Numbered from the stretch's first letter, positions 28,588 to 38,530 are shown. The stretch is 64,000 nucleotides of DNA from an uncultured Candidatus Saccharibacteria bacterium (GCA_947305705.1 CAMZEB010000001.1:186001-250000); one strand, 5' to 3'. The notes: a model not told the origin generated them from the letters alone. Translations and numbers: made by a program.

Positions 28588-28639
28588 ATAGGTAAATTAT
28601 AACACACTTATGGTTACTCTTGACGGAGGTTTGAATGTT

Positions 28640-29635
28640 TTAATGATTCAAGTAGTTGATTGTGTCGCGCATAGCGTCGGCGATGGTTAGCTCGGTTTTC
28701 CAGCCAAGTTCGCGCTCGGCTTTGCTTGGGTTGGCCCACATTTCGGCGAGGTCGCCGGCGCGGCGTGGGGCAAATTCATGAGGGAGCGCCTTGCCGCTCG
28801 CTTGCTCAAAGGCGGAAATCATTTCTTTGACGCTCGTTGCTTTGCCGGTGCCGAGATTATAAATGCTAACGCCTGCTTTCATATGCTCGAGCGCAGCGAC
28901 GTGGCCTTTTGCGAGGTCAACAACATGAATGTAGTCACGGCGGCAAGTGCCATCTTCGGTCGGATAATCGGTACCATACACCTGAAGCTTCGCAATGCGA
29001 CCATCAGCAACACGCATAATAATTGGCATTAGATTATTCGGAATACCATTTGGATCTTCGCCAATCAAGCCAGATTCGTGAGCGCCGATCGGATTGAAGT
29101 AGCGAAGAATCGTTGCCTCAAAATCTGGATTAGCAACAACGTAATCCTTAATTATTTCTTCGATAAAGTACTTTGTGCGGCCGTATGGATTGGTGATTTC
29201 GCCGCCAGTTTTCATAGTTTCGACATAGGATGGGTCACTCTGAACGCCATAAACCGTCGCCGATGATGAGAAGATTAGCTCTTTGACGCCATACTTTTTC
29301 ATAACATCAAGAAGATTTAGCGTGCTATCAATGTTGTTGCGATAATACAAAATTGGTTTCTCTACTGATTCACCAACGGCTTTGAGGCCAGCAAAATGAA
29401 TTACGGCGTCATAGTTGCCCTGAGCGAATATTTCATCGAGTTTTTCGCCGTCTAGCAGATCGACTTCGTAAAATTTTGGACGTTTTCCAGTTATTTTCTC
29501 GATCTGGTCGAGAACAGTAATTTTACTGTTAAAGAGATTATCGACAATTTCGACTTCATACCCTTTGTTAATTAATTCGATAACGGTATGCGAGCCAATG
29601 TAGCCAGTACCGCCTGTAGCTAAAATCTTCTTCAT
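28640..29635 (-). CDS. galE: UDP-glucose 4-epimerase
   Basis: MKKILATGGTGYIGSHTVIELI, SSSATVYG, NPYGRTKYFIEEI, CRRDYIHVVDLAKGH; start 29635. Confidence 0.95.
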   Translation of the reverse strand: MKKILATGGTGYIGSHTVIELINKGYEVEIVDNLFNSKITVLDQIEKITGKRPKFYEVDLLDGEKLDEIFAQGNYDAVIHFAGLKAVGESVEKPILYYRNNIDSTLNLLDVMKKYGVKELIFSSSATVYGVQSDPSYVETMKTGGEITNPYGRTKYFIEEIIKDYVVANPDFEATILRYFNPIGAHESGLIGEDPNGIPNNLMPIIMRVADGRIAKLQVYGTDYPTEDGTCRRDYIHVVDLAKGHVAALEHMKAGVSIYNLGTGKATSVKEMISAFEQASGKALPHEFAPRRAGDLAEMWANPSKAERELGWKTELTIADAMRDTINYLNH

Positions 29636-29706
29636 CTTTTTATTATACCGCAAAAATACCGGATGTTTTTGCAAAATAGATAATTTGTAGTATAATAGCA
29701 GAAGGC

Positions 29707-29783
29707 CGGGGTTTGGCGCAGTTGGTAGCGCGCGCGCTTTGGGAGCGTGAGGTCATCAGTTCGAGTCTGATAACCCCGACCAT
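29707..29783 (+). tRNA. tRNA-Pro(TGG)
   Basis: acceptor CGGGGTT/AACCCCG, anticodon loop with TGG, TTCGAGT T-loop, encoded CCA. Confidence 0.95.
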
Positions 29784-29798
29784 TTTTGATGCCAAAGA

Positions 29799-29826
29799 AA
29801 AACCCGGGTTTTGCCCCGGGCTTTAT
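29799..29826. terminator. bidirectional hairpin terminator
   Basis: CCCGGG-TTTTGC-CCCGGG flanked by A/T tracts. Confidence 0.7.
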
Positions 29827-30464
29827 CTAGCCAAAGAATAGTCAAAATCAACTGAAAGCAAAAATGCGTTTAATTCTGCACGGAATAATGCATTATCGTC
29901 GAATTCTTCGCTTTGTGGCATTTGCAGTAGCGCGGGAATCCACATCTTTAACTCCTCACGACGAGGACCGTTCGGAAGATAATCTTTGATACTGCCATTG
30001 TAAACGCTCAAATATTGCTTGTTTCTAAAACGAGTTGCCCGCGTATAAATCTCGCGTTCATTACTCACCCCCATAAGACGGTAATAGGTCTTTTTCTCGA
30101 CACGAGCTAGTATGGTTGGATCGTAGCACCAACCTTCATATTCCACCCAGCACTGCTCCGCATCTTCGTCTCCATCTCTAAAAATAACCGCCTCTTGGTA
30201 ACCGTGCATAATGCGCGCTTCTTTCGGGAAACCATAGCTAAGCATTAGGCCACGCAAACTGCACTGGCTAAAAAAGCCGGCTTTTGGATGAAAATGCCTA
30301 ATGAAGCTACCGACAGGAATACCGTAGTAATATTTCTCTTCATAACGCCCATAAAATTCGGCGTTAAACTTCTCGATATTACCTCTCTTCACTCCCCTCT
30401 CGTAAAGTTGCTTGTACTGCTCCAGAAACTGATCTTTCCTTGACTTCTTAATTGACCCCAACAT
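29823..30464 (-). CDS. hypothetical protein (orphan)
   Basis: complete ORF; MLGSIKKS start at 30464 preferred; no family recognised. Confidence 0.6.
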   Translation of the reverse strand: MLGSIKKSRKDQFLEQYKQLYERGVKRGNIEKFNAEFYGRYEEKYYYGIPVGSFIRHFHPKAGFFSQCSLRGLMLSYGFPKEARIMHGYQEAVIFRDGDEDAEQCWVEYEGWCYDPTILARVEKKTYYRLMGVSNEREIYTRATRFRNKQYLSVYNGSIKDYLPNGPRREELKMWIPALLQMPQSEEFDDNALFRAELNAFLLSVDFDYSLAR

Positions 30465-30610
30465 AGTAATACCCCCTTCTCTGTCAGAATTCATGCTATG
30501 CGATAACACGCATTACTTTCATTATAGCACTCCTCTTGAAAAATGTGAAAAGTATGGTATAATTAATATATTGTTCCTTTAAAATTCTCTATCTAGAAAG
30601 GTGGGTTTCT

Positions 30611-31204
30611 ATGAATAATTGGATCACAGTAAAAAGTGGCGGACGACGCGAGATCTTAAAAAGTAAAAATAATAAGTGTATCGTGTTCGTTATGGATAAA
30701 TACACTACTGGCCTTACGACAAAGTGGTATGAGTTGACCGACGATATTGTGCCTAACGCCATCATTGCATACGACGTTAGCGAGATGCCGAATAGTTTTA
30801 ATACTAAGCATTTCATCGATCAGACATATGAAATGTTGATGCTTAGCATCTTGCCGGTTTCAGTAGTAGTATCTGCACAGGCTTTTGAGTATCGCTATAA
30901 GAATAGCGCAATTAGCTACGAGGAAGCGGTGAATATTATCAAAGTTAGCGGCTTTTATGAGGCTCGGAAATATGCCGACCAAATGAAGGAATACGCGCTA
31001 AAAATGTATCATTTTTGCCACAGCTACGCATTCGAACGAGGCCTTGAGCTAAAGAAAGCGCGATTTAAATTTGGCACCGACCAAAGAGGAAAGCTCCGGC
31101 TGGCGGACGAAATTTGCACGCCATATTCCGCATGCTTCTTCTCGATAAAAAAGCAGGAGGTAGTGTCGGACCCTGCAGAATGTTATAGTTTACTGTTTGA
31201 ATAG
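30611..31204 (+). CDS. hypothetical protein (orphan)
   Basis: ORF with upstream TATAAT and AAAGGTGGG ribosome-binding site, followed by terminator. Confidence 0.65.
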   Translation: MNNWITVKSGGRREILKSKNNKCIVFVMDKYTTGLTTKWYELTDDIVPNAIIAYDVSEMPNSFNTKHFIDQTYEMLMLSILPVSVVVSAQAFEYRYKNSAISYEEAVNIIKVSGFYEARKYADQMKEYALKMYHFCHSYAFERGLELKKARFKFGTDQRGKLRLADEICTPYSACFFSIKKQEVVSDPAECYSLLFE

Positions 31205-31220
31205 TTCTTTTGAACAAAAA

Positions 31221-31256
31221 ACGGCCCGTTTTAAGCGGGTCGTTTTCTCTTTTTTA
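31221..31256 (+). terminator. rho-independent terminator
   Basis: ACGGCCCG-TTTTAAG-CGGGTCGT then T-rich. Confidence 0.75.
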
Positions 31257-33110
31257 CATTCCCGGAATATGGAAGGCGCTAGGATCATTATAGACTTGAT
31301 CTTGCATAACCGGATTAACGCCATTAACGCTAGGGCTGGCTGCGACAGTATTTTCCTCTTGGAGAACAGCTGGCATAATTGGCTCGATTGGAGCAGATTG
31401 TTCAGCTGGAGCAGCCGCCGCGGCAACAGGAGCTGGTTCGGCTGGCGCCTGCGCAAGTGTGTCACCCATATCAAAAGGAACTGGCGGAGGCGGCAAAACA
31501 GAGCCGTCATTCGGCATAGGAAGTGGAGGCGCAACATATTCAGCAGTGGCCGGGTCTACGCCTGTAGGTGGAATAGGTGGCTGAGCTGGATCAGCATTTG
31601 GCTGAGGTTGGAATGCGGCCGTAGGCGGAGTCGAAATCGGTTCAGCGACTACGTCGTTTTTAATATCTTGAGGGGCGACCGGAATTGCATTAGCTGGCGC
31701 AGTAGTCACCATATCAGGCGAAAGTGGCGCTTCCATGGCCGGCAATTCTGCGGTTGGGAATTCAGCTGGTGCTGCGGCTGGGGCGGACGCTGCTTCTAAT
31801 TCACGGGCCATTTCTGATGCATAGTCGATAGGGCCACTTAATGGAGTTTGTTCTTCACTAGGCGGGACTAATGTTTTGTCATTATTAATGGTAGCAGAGT
31901 CTGGAGCTGGCTCCGGTTCGGTGTCGATTGGTTTACTAATAGGCTGCGGTTCAGCGAGCGGTTCTAGTTCTGGCGTTGGCAAATCGATAGGTTCAGCCTC
32001 GGCAGGAGCTGGGACGGCCGTCGTTTCTATCTCTGGTGCATCCGTTGGAGCAGTCGGCGTTTCATCGGCGGGTGCAATCGGAGATGGTTCTGGCGTTGGT
32101 AAATCTGGGACATTATCTGGTTTTTTAGCCGACAATTCCTCTTCGTTAACGTCAGGAATAATTGGGACCATAGGCTGCTCGGTGGCTTCTGGCTGGCTCT
32201 CTTCGTTGCGGTTAATTTCGAGTCGCGTTGGGTCTGACTGAGCTGCTGGAGCTGGAGTGGATTCAGCTTGGTTATCTATTTCTCCGCTCATGTCTACGGT
32301 ATTGCGCGTAAGAATATCAACAGGAATACTTGACGAAATGAGTTGTTGATCGGCGCCGTCGGTCATCAGTTCGGAAGCAATCGACATCGTTTCGGCGGAA
32401 GTATGATCATTTGAGAAGCGATTAGTAGCAGCAACAATACCAGCAAGAAGCGCAGTTGCGGTTGGTTTATCGACGAGTGGCTCCTTACCGTCGCCATCAT
32501 CTAATACGTCCGCGAGACTTACGATCATCTCGGAAACAGACGATGCGCTCGGATCACCCCATTCAAGATCACCGAACTTACCTGGCGCTTCAGCAGAAAT
32601 ATTAATCGAGCTAGCATCGTGTTTGATTTTACCATACTCAGAGAGCGCAGAGTCTAGGTCGGATTCTGCATCAACATTTATAGCAATAATTAGGTCTATA
32701 TTATAATCGCCATGACTAAACTCTAGGTCGTTCTCATCAATCGTGGTGCGATATGGTGTAATAAAAACTTTGACATAGTCGCCATCAATTTTGTAACGAA
32801 GATGGTCGGCCTTCTCTTTGTCGAGAGCAATAATAAAATCTTGAAGGCTGTTCGTATTGGATTCAAAAGTCTTCTCTGGTTCGAGAAATTCAATCGCATT
32901 CGGGACGGCACCGGAAAAGATTGCCGTAGCATGCTTGCCGAGTTTATCAAGGACAAAAGTTAGACCTATAGCAGCAGATAGCTCATCGACGCTTGGGTTT
33001 TTTGATAATGCGACCAATACGTTGTCGCTATTTCGTATACGTTCAGCGACTTGAGCAATAATGCTGTTACTCGTATCAGCCGGTTTAGACTGAGGTGTTT
33101 TCTCTGGCAT
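31254..33110 (-). CDS. DHH-phosphoesterase-like domain with long Pro/Ala/Glu-rich C-terminal region
   Basis: N-term IRNSDNVLVALSKNPSVDELSAAIGLTFVLDKLGK resembles DHH/NrnA; C-terminal ~300 aa low complexity. Confidence 0.6.
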   Translation of the reverse strand: MPEKTPQSKPADTSNSIIAQVAERIRNSDNVLVALSKNPSVDELSAAIGLTFVLDKLGKHATAIFSGAVPNAIEFLEPEKTFESNTNSLQDFIIALDKEKADHLRYKIDGDYVKVFITPYRTTIDENDLEFSHGDYNIDLIIAINVDAESDLDSALSEYGKIKHDASSINISAEAPGKFGDLEWGDPSASSVSEMIVSLADVLDDGDGKEPLVDKPTATALLAGIVAATNRFSNDHTSAETMSIASELMTDGADQQLISSSIPVDILTRNTVDMSGEIDNQAESTPAPAAQSDPTRLEINRNEESQPEATEQPMVPIIPDVNEEELSAKKPDNVPDLPTPEPSPIAPADETPTAPTDAPEIETTAVPAPAEAEPIDLPTPELEPLAEPQPISKPIDTEPEPAPDSATINNDKTLVPPSEEQTPLSGPIDYASEMARELEAASAPAAAPAEFPTAELPAMEAPLSPDMVTTAPANAIPVAPQDIKNDVVAEPISTPPTAAFQPQPNADPAQPPIPPTGVDPATAEYVAPPLPMPNDGSVLPPPPVPFDMGDTLAQAPAEPAPVAAAAAPAEQSAPIEPIMPAVLQEENTVAASPSVNGVNPVMQDQVYNDPSAFHIPGM

Positions 33111-33187
33111 ATTTGTTTTCTTTGTTTATTTTTGACCTAATTTTAGTTTAGTTTAGCATAAGTTGTTTAGTTTGGCAAGAGGTGAGG

Positions 33188-35065
33188 CTACTCATCCCAT
33201 TCGAGGATATACGGGTCGGAGACTAAGCCGCTACCAGACTTCACATAAGTACGGTGCTTGAGAGCTATGGATGGGCGGACATAGGTCGAATCATCTGCAT
33301 ACCTTTCATTCAGACCTTCCTCATCCCAATCATACATATAGCTATTCATTGCCTTATACTTATTTGGAGACATCGTCCAGGCATTAAAGGCAGACGAAGA
33401 CAGATAATTTCCTAATGGATTATTTGCTACGCTGGCGCCAGCTAATATTACTTCATCGGCTGTTATTAAGCCTACTTTATAATTTAGTTTTTGGTTGCCA
33501 CTCGGATTTGCTTTTGTAAATGCGTCATTTTTGTTTGCACAGTCAACAGAAGGAGCACTTAATCTACCATAAGCTCCAAAGTAATTAGCGGATTCGCCAG
33601 CATTTTCATCTTTTCCTTTGAGGCTACCTGCATAGATACTACGATCATTACAATAGATAACGTCTTCTAATTTCCCTTCTTCTTGAGCTAGATTATTACT
33701 GAACCAGGATTCAATACTCTGTTTTATATAAGAGTCGTTCGTGTTGGCAAACATTTTTTGTTTTACATTCTCTATGTTTTCTCCGTTAGATAGATAAAGG
33801 AAGTATGCAACACTATAATCGATAGGATCATCCCATGATCGACCGGCAAAATATGTTATATAACCTACGTTTGAACAAGTTGTAGTACCATCAAGGCAGA
33901 AGTAATGATGACCGTTAGCTACATCCAAACGTTTGCTTGCCCATGTGCCGGAAATCGTATTTATAAGTGTATAATTCGTACCATCCCAGCTGACGTCATT
34001 GCCGAATTCATAACTATTTTCGTAGTCATCGAGCGCGCGCGACCAATAAGTATAACGCTCGCCATACATGTAACCAACATCCGCAGGCGAAGTGTCGTCG
34101 TTATTATAATTAAACCTATCAAGAACGATATAGCTGCCCAAATCACGGCATTGTTTAACTTCGTTATTTTCTTCTACTGGACCATAATAAATAACTTTTA
34201 CAGATCCTTTTTCAGCGGTCCTGACAATCCTCCAGCAACTATTTGCAAAGATTACTATATTATTATCCACTTCGCCGCGGTAATAATAAACTGGATAGGC
34301 ATCATTTGCATGTGCAGCCAAGGTATTGACGCCATTACCATTACCGCTAGCTACAGTTGCTCCAGACGTAAAGTCTATGTTTGTATCTAGACCGCGCGTC
34401 TGGCTGGCGACTATATCATAAAGAGTATCTCGTGAAGGAGTTGGCGTGTATGGCCAGTCAGTTTTATCGGTTGCCTGGGTTTGAATAGTGACATAGACAT
34501 GGTAGTTTGCATTCATATAATCACTCTCGCTCGATTCACATTCCCTGCCAGTGGCAGTGTCCTGGCAAGTATATTGCTCCGTTTCAGCAAAATCACAGTT
34601 AAAAGTGACTGATTCCATAAATTCACTAGTTGCTATGCCGTCTGGAACTTCGTATTTGTAGTAATAATAGCCGTCCTGCTGAAGAATCCAATCTTCGGTA
34701 TTATCTAGATTAACAATTGCAGTACGAACGCCGTTATTTTCTAGCGGAAGTTCGGTCTGGTGGTCGGTACTGGTGCTACCCGCCTGCTTCCAATATTCTT
34801 CATACTTGATGCGAACTATACGAGTAACGCCTGAGCGGTTTTTGTATTGAACGATTTTCGGAACGGATTCTTGGCAAGACCAATTAGCTGGAGATTCAAA
34901 TTGTTCAATAAAATCTTCTGGACCAGAGTCACCAAGATGAAAGAGATTATTAAAGAAAGTAGCATTCTGATTATAGGCAATTGTGCCGCCAATAAGAGCA
35001 ACCAAGCCAACAGCAGAAACTGCTAAAATAACACGTTTTTTCTTGGATTCTTCTCTTGTTTTCAT
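33188..35065 (-). CDS. large secreted/surface protein
   Basis: N-terminal basic + hydrophobic VGLVALIGGTIAYNQ; Tyr/Asn/Cys-rich extracellular region. Confidence 0.65.
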   Translation of the reverse strand: MKTREESKKKRVILAVSAVGLVALIGGTIAYNQNATFFNNLFHLGDSGPEDFIEQFESPANWSCQESVPKIVQYKNRSGVTRIVRIKYEEYWKQAGSTSTDHQTELPLENNGVRTAIVNLDNTEDWILQQDGYYYYKYEVPDGIATSEFMESVTFNCDFAETEQYTCQDTATGRECESSESDYMNANYHVYVTIQTQATDKTDWPYTPTPSRDTLYDIVASQTRGLDTNIDFTSGATVASGNGNGVNTLAAHANDAYPVYYYRGEVDNNIVIFANSCWRIVRTAEKGSVKVIYYGPVEENNEVKQCRDLGSYIVLDRFNYNNDDTSPADVGYMYGERYTYWSRALDDYENSYEFGNDVSWDGTNYTLINTISGTWASKRLDVANGHHYFCLDGTTTCSNVGYITYFAGRSWDDPIDYSVAYFLYLSNGENIENVKQKMFANTNDSYIKQSIESWFSNNLAQEEGKLEDVIYCNDRSIYAGSLKGKDENAGESANYFGAYGRLSAPSVDCANKNDAFTKANPSGNQKLNYKVGLITADEVILAGASVANNPLGNYLSSSAFNAWTMSPNKYKAMNSYMYDWDEEGLNERYADDSTYVRPSIALKHRTYVKSGSGLVSDPYILEWDE

Positions 35066-35193
35066 TTTTTGACCTATTATACTGCTATTGCTTTTATTGT
35101 AGCATGACTATTAAAGATAGCGCCCCCTTTACTTTTTCTCAAAAATCAACTATAATAATGGGAATCGTAATAATAAGTTTAAGGAATAATTAA

Positions 35194-35607
35194 ATGCCGA
35201 TTATTAAATCCGCAAAAAAAGCGGCACGCCAATCTGTTAAGCGCCGCGAAAACAACCAGCAGATCAAGAAGACTATTCGCGCTGCTCTAAAAGAGTTTCA
35301 CGCAAAGCCAACTGCTGACAATATGAAAAAAGTTCAGTCAGAGTATGACAAGGCTGTCAAAAAAGGTCTTATCAAGAAGAATACTGCAAGCCGCCGCAAA
35401 GCAAAGCTCGCAATCTTCGCAAAAGCTGCTGGCGTAAAGAATACCGGTGCTAAGAAAGCTGCTGCTCCAAAAGCAACCGCAACGAAGATGGCCGCAACAA
35501 AAGCAGCGCCAAAAGCAACCGCAGAGAAAAAAGCTCCAGCCAAAAAAGCAACTGCTGCAAAGAAGCCAGCTGCAAAGAAAGCTCCAGCTAAAAAAGCCGC
35601 AAAATAA
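35194..35607 (+). CDS. rpsT: 30S ribosomal protein S20 with Lys/Ala/Pro-rich C-terminal extension
   Basis: MPIIKSAKKAARQSVKRRENNQQIKKTIRAALKEF...KGLIKKNTASRRKAKLA core then AKKAPAKKA-type repeats. Confidence 0.92.
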   Translation: MPIIKSAKKAARQSVKRRENNQQIKKTIRAALKEFHAKPTADNMKKVQSEYDKAVKKGLIKKNTASRRKAKLAIFAKAAGVKNTGAKKAAAPKATATKMAATKAAPKATAEKKAPAKKATAAKKPAAKKAPAKKAAK

Positions 35608-35616
35608 TTAGAACTA

Positions 35617-35651
35617 TCAAAAAATCGCCTCAGTTCAGAGGCGGTTTTTTA
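35617..35651 (+). terminator. rho-independent terminator of rpsT
   Basis: CGCCTC-AGTTCA-GAGGCG then TTTTTT. Confidence 0.8.
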
Positions 35652-36221
35652 TTGTATTTTGTTCATCGGGTTACTTTTGGATGATTCAAGGATTTCGCCA
35701 TAGGTTTCTACGACAGGCGTGCCGCTTACATGGAGTACTTTGAATGTCTCGAGAATATCATTGTAGGCATCCTGCGGATTATCTTTTTCACCTAAATCCG
35801 ATTCAATACGAGCATAGTATCCTGGGAGACCATCGATTTTATCGATATAGACATTTACTGAATTACCCATACGAAGCTCCTCGCGACGGCGACTAACTTC
35901 ATAGCGAAGTTCGTAACCTAGCTGATATAAAATATGAGCCATTTCAGAATAATCTTTTACGACAGTGGCATTAACTAAATCAAATTTTTCATCCTCGAAG
36001 TGGCGACGCATAACAAGTGCGTAGGTTGCTTTCTTTTCTGGGTCTTTAACGATTGTACGGAGACTGAGACGAGGCATTGCTTTATCGCGAGCAAAACGCT
36101 TCGGAACAAATACACGATCGTGCTGCCAATATGGAGCCGAGAACGAAAAATCTATCTCTTGAAGCATTTCAATAAAATCTGTTCTTGAGTTTAGCTTCAT
36201 CTTGATGATGGTCTTTTTCAT
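35649..36221 (-). CDS. CYTH-like domain protein
   Basis: acidic/basic strand pattern (LSLRTIVKDPEKKATYALVMRR..., VNVYIDKIDGLPGYYARIES) typical of CYTH/CyaB-like fold. Confidence 0.6.
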   Translation of the reverse strand: MKKTIIKMKLNSRTDFIEMLQEIDFSFSAPYWQHDRVFVPKRFARDKAMPRLSLRTIVKDPEKKATYALVMRRHFEDEKFDLVNATVVKDYSEMAHILYQLGYELRYEVSRRREELRMGNSVNVYIDKIDGLPGYYARIESDLGEKDNPQDAYNDILETFKVLHVSGTPVVETYGEILESSKSNPMNKIQ

Positions 36222-36230
36222 ACTAACCTC

Positions 36231-36653
36231 CTATAATTCTGCGCCTTGTCGCGCTTTGTTTGCCCACTCGTCAGCCAATTCGTTGCCTTCCGTACCAACG
36301 TGACCACGAGTCCAAGTTAATTTTACGTCTGGTTTGCTTTCATAACTAAAATACAGCTCTTGAACTAGTTCTAAGTTTTTGATGGGGCCAGTTTTTTTAG
36401 TCCAGCCATTTGCCTGCCAGGTTTTAGCCCATTTAGTAACAACATTAATCCAAAACTCAGAGTCAGTGAAAATCTCATCTTTTGGCTCGGCGATTTTATA
36501 GGCGGCAATGAGCGCCATCGCTTCCATACGGATATTTGTGGAGTTTGCTTCTCTGCCAAGGGCAACTGGCTTTTTGGCGTCAAGATCAATCACGGCATAA
36601 CCGCCAGGGCCGGGATTAGGAGAGGCAGAACCGTCGGTATAGAAGTGTTTCAT
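36231..36653 (-). CDS. rnhA: ribonuclease HI
   Basis: FYTDGSASPNPGPGGYAV, RMEAMA, TDSEFWIN, RGHVGTEGNELADEWAN; start 36653. Confidence 0.92.
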   Translation of the reverse strand: MKHFYTDGSASPNPGPGGYAVIDLDAKKPVALGREANSTNIRMEAMALIAAYKIAEPKDEIFTDSEFWINVVTKWAKTWQANGWTKKTGPIKNLELVQELYFSYESKPDVKLTWTRGHVGTEGNELADEWANKARQGAEL

Positions 36654-36670
36654 ACTTCTATTATACCGCA

Positions 36671-38425
36671 CTAATGAGAGAAGCCGTTACCGATGATAAC
36701 AATAAAGTCTGCTTCAATATTTTTGAGACTGTCTGGGATTTCGGTCGTAAGCGTGCGATCGCCACCGTCAACACCATAGAAACTCTTGAGAGCTTCGGCA
36801 GTAAGGTTGTGCCTCGTGTTCTTTTGGAAGATATGAACACCGTCAAAACCACCTTGGCCGCTTGGAGCGTTACCAACGGATTTAACAATAAAGCCTTTTT
36901 CTTCGAGATTAGTTTTCTCGCCATTTGCAATACCGCTGACACCGGTGCCATTAAGCACAACGATTTGAGCATTTTCAGCAGAATAGGCGGCAGCGCTGAA
37001 TTTGCGCTTAATGTAGGTATGGATAGCCGCATAGTTTCCTACACCAGCGGTCGGAATGACATAAGAAAAGTTACCAATCATACCGGTGCGCAAAAGGGCG
37101 GCAGGTTTGTCATCAGTAGAATATAGTGAAATCGACTCGAGGTTGGCCATATCGACGTTACTAGCGACCCTTAGAGCGGTTTTTATTTCAGTATCCTTGA
37201 AGTCGGTACGAAGGTTATCGCCAATAGCATTTTTAATTTGCATAACTGCCATTAAATCAGATGTAAGATTTGTGGCTCTCGCCTTTTTGATAATTGCTTC
37301 GAGAATGCGTTGCTGGAAAATTTCACGGTTAAAGTTGCCGCTAGATGCACCATAGCCACCAAAGGCATTGCGCACACGTGCTACGCCAAGGGCTTGGTCA
37401 CCATTTAAATGAATAACCTGACCATTAGGATAATCTATATAAATCTTACCTCTGCTATCGATGTCACGAAGACCATTTTTACTAGTAGTCTCAATAGCGA
37501 CCTCGTCGCCATCCCATACTTGGCCTTTAGCAGTAAATACAACATCTATACCACCAATAGCATCGACAATACCTTGAACAGCGGCCCAGTTTGCGTGAAT
37601 GCGATAATGAACTTCTACGCCCAAGATTTCCGTAAATGCTTCGGCAACCTTCTGGGCAGCAGCAGATTCGTCTTTATTCCTAGAATAACTACAGTAATAT
37701 ACCTCGTTCAGTTTGCCAGTACCAGTACAGGTATATGTAGCCTTTAAGTCGCGTGGAAGGCTGACCGCTTTAGCGTCACCAGTTTCCTGATTAATACTTA
37801 GGAGCATCATTGAATCAGTAAGGAAGCCGCCGGCATAATTTGGATTATCCATATTATAACCCTCTGTACCGAAGATAACGATATTCGTACGGCCGTTGGA
37901 ATCTTGCCTAAGCGGAGTGTCTGGGTCCGAGAAAATGAGGCCAAGAAGACTACCGCCATCAGTAACCTTTGCGACAAAATCGTTAAGGTAGAAATATACG
38001 CCAACCGCAGCGGCGATTAGAAGTAAGAAGAAAATAAGGATTATTCTTTTTATAACCTTGTGTTTTTTCTTCGGTTTCTTCTCCTTTTTCATCTTTTTTA
38101 CCTTCTTATCTTTTTTGCGCTCTTTCTTCGGAACTTCAGCCAAATCGGTTGGATCAACGTCTTTTACTTCCTCTAAAAACTCTTTTACGGCAGATTCGTG
38201 GTGCTCAACTTTATCTTTTCTTTCTAAATCCTCATTTTCTGAAATGAGGGCTTTGAGGTCTTTTTTATTGTCTGGAATTTCTAGACTGCGCCTTTTTGGG
38301 GCATCAACAACAATCTTCTTTTTGACGGCTGTTTTTTGGGCAACAGGTCTCTTGATAGCAGTTTTATTCGTAGTGATTGAATTCCCACTTCTCCTCTGAA
38401 GCCCGTCAATTGACTTGCTATTCAT
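36671..38425 (-). CDS. LytR-CpsA-Psr (LCP) family protein with LytR_C domain
   Basis: basic N-term, TM, DSMMLLSINQETGDAKAVSLPRDL, GGIDVVF, GDQALGVARVR, C-term IVVLNGTGVSGIA. Confidence 0.9.
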   Translation of the reverse strand: MNSKSIDGLQRRSGNSITTNKTAIKRPVAQKTAVKKKIVVDAPKRRSLEIPDNKKDLKALISENEDLERKDKVEHHESAVKEFLEEVKDVDPTDLAEVPKKERKKDKKVKKMKKEKKPKKKHKVIKRIILIFFLLLIAAAVGVYFYLNDFVAKVTDGGSLLGLIFSDPDTPLRQDSNGRTNIVIFGTEGYNMDNPNYAGGFLTDSMMLLSINQETGDAKAVSLPRDLKATYTCTGTGKLNEVYYCSYSRNKDESAAAQKVAEAFTEILGVEVHYRIHANWAAVQGIVDAIGGIDVVFTAKGQVWDGDEVAIETTSKNGLRDIDSRGKIYIDYPNGQVIHLNGDQALGVARVRNAFGGYGASSGNFNREIFQQRILEAIIKKARATNLTSDLMAVMQIKNAIGDNLRTDFKDTEIKTALRVASNVDMANLESISLYSTDDKPAALLRTGMIGNFSYVIPTAGVGNYAAIHTYIKRKFSAAAYSAENAQIVVLNGTGVSGIANGEKTNLEEKGFIVKSVGNAPSGQGGFDGVHIFQKNTRHNLTAEALKSFYGVDGGDRTLTTEIPDSLKNIEADFIVIIGNGFSH

Positions 38426-38530
38426 ATAAGTATTTTACCATTTTAAATAGCGCTTTCCTAATTCTTAAAATTAATACAAAAAGTTTTGCACAATGTGTTA
38501 AAAAGTTTCATAATAATTCGTCTGTTTATC

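Noticed and set aside
28213-28602. Plus-strand ORFs (28160-28602) opposite the giant membrane protein N-terminus
   Set aside because: Phe/Val/Leu-rich translations are the antisense of a Lys/Asp/Gly-rich low-complexity coding region
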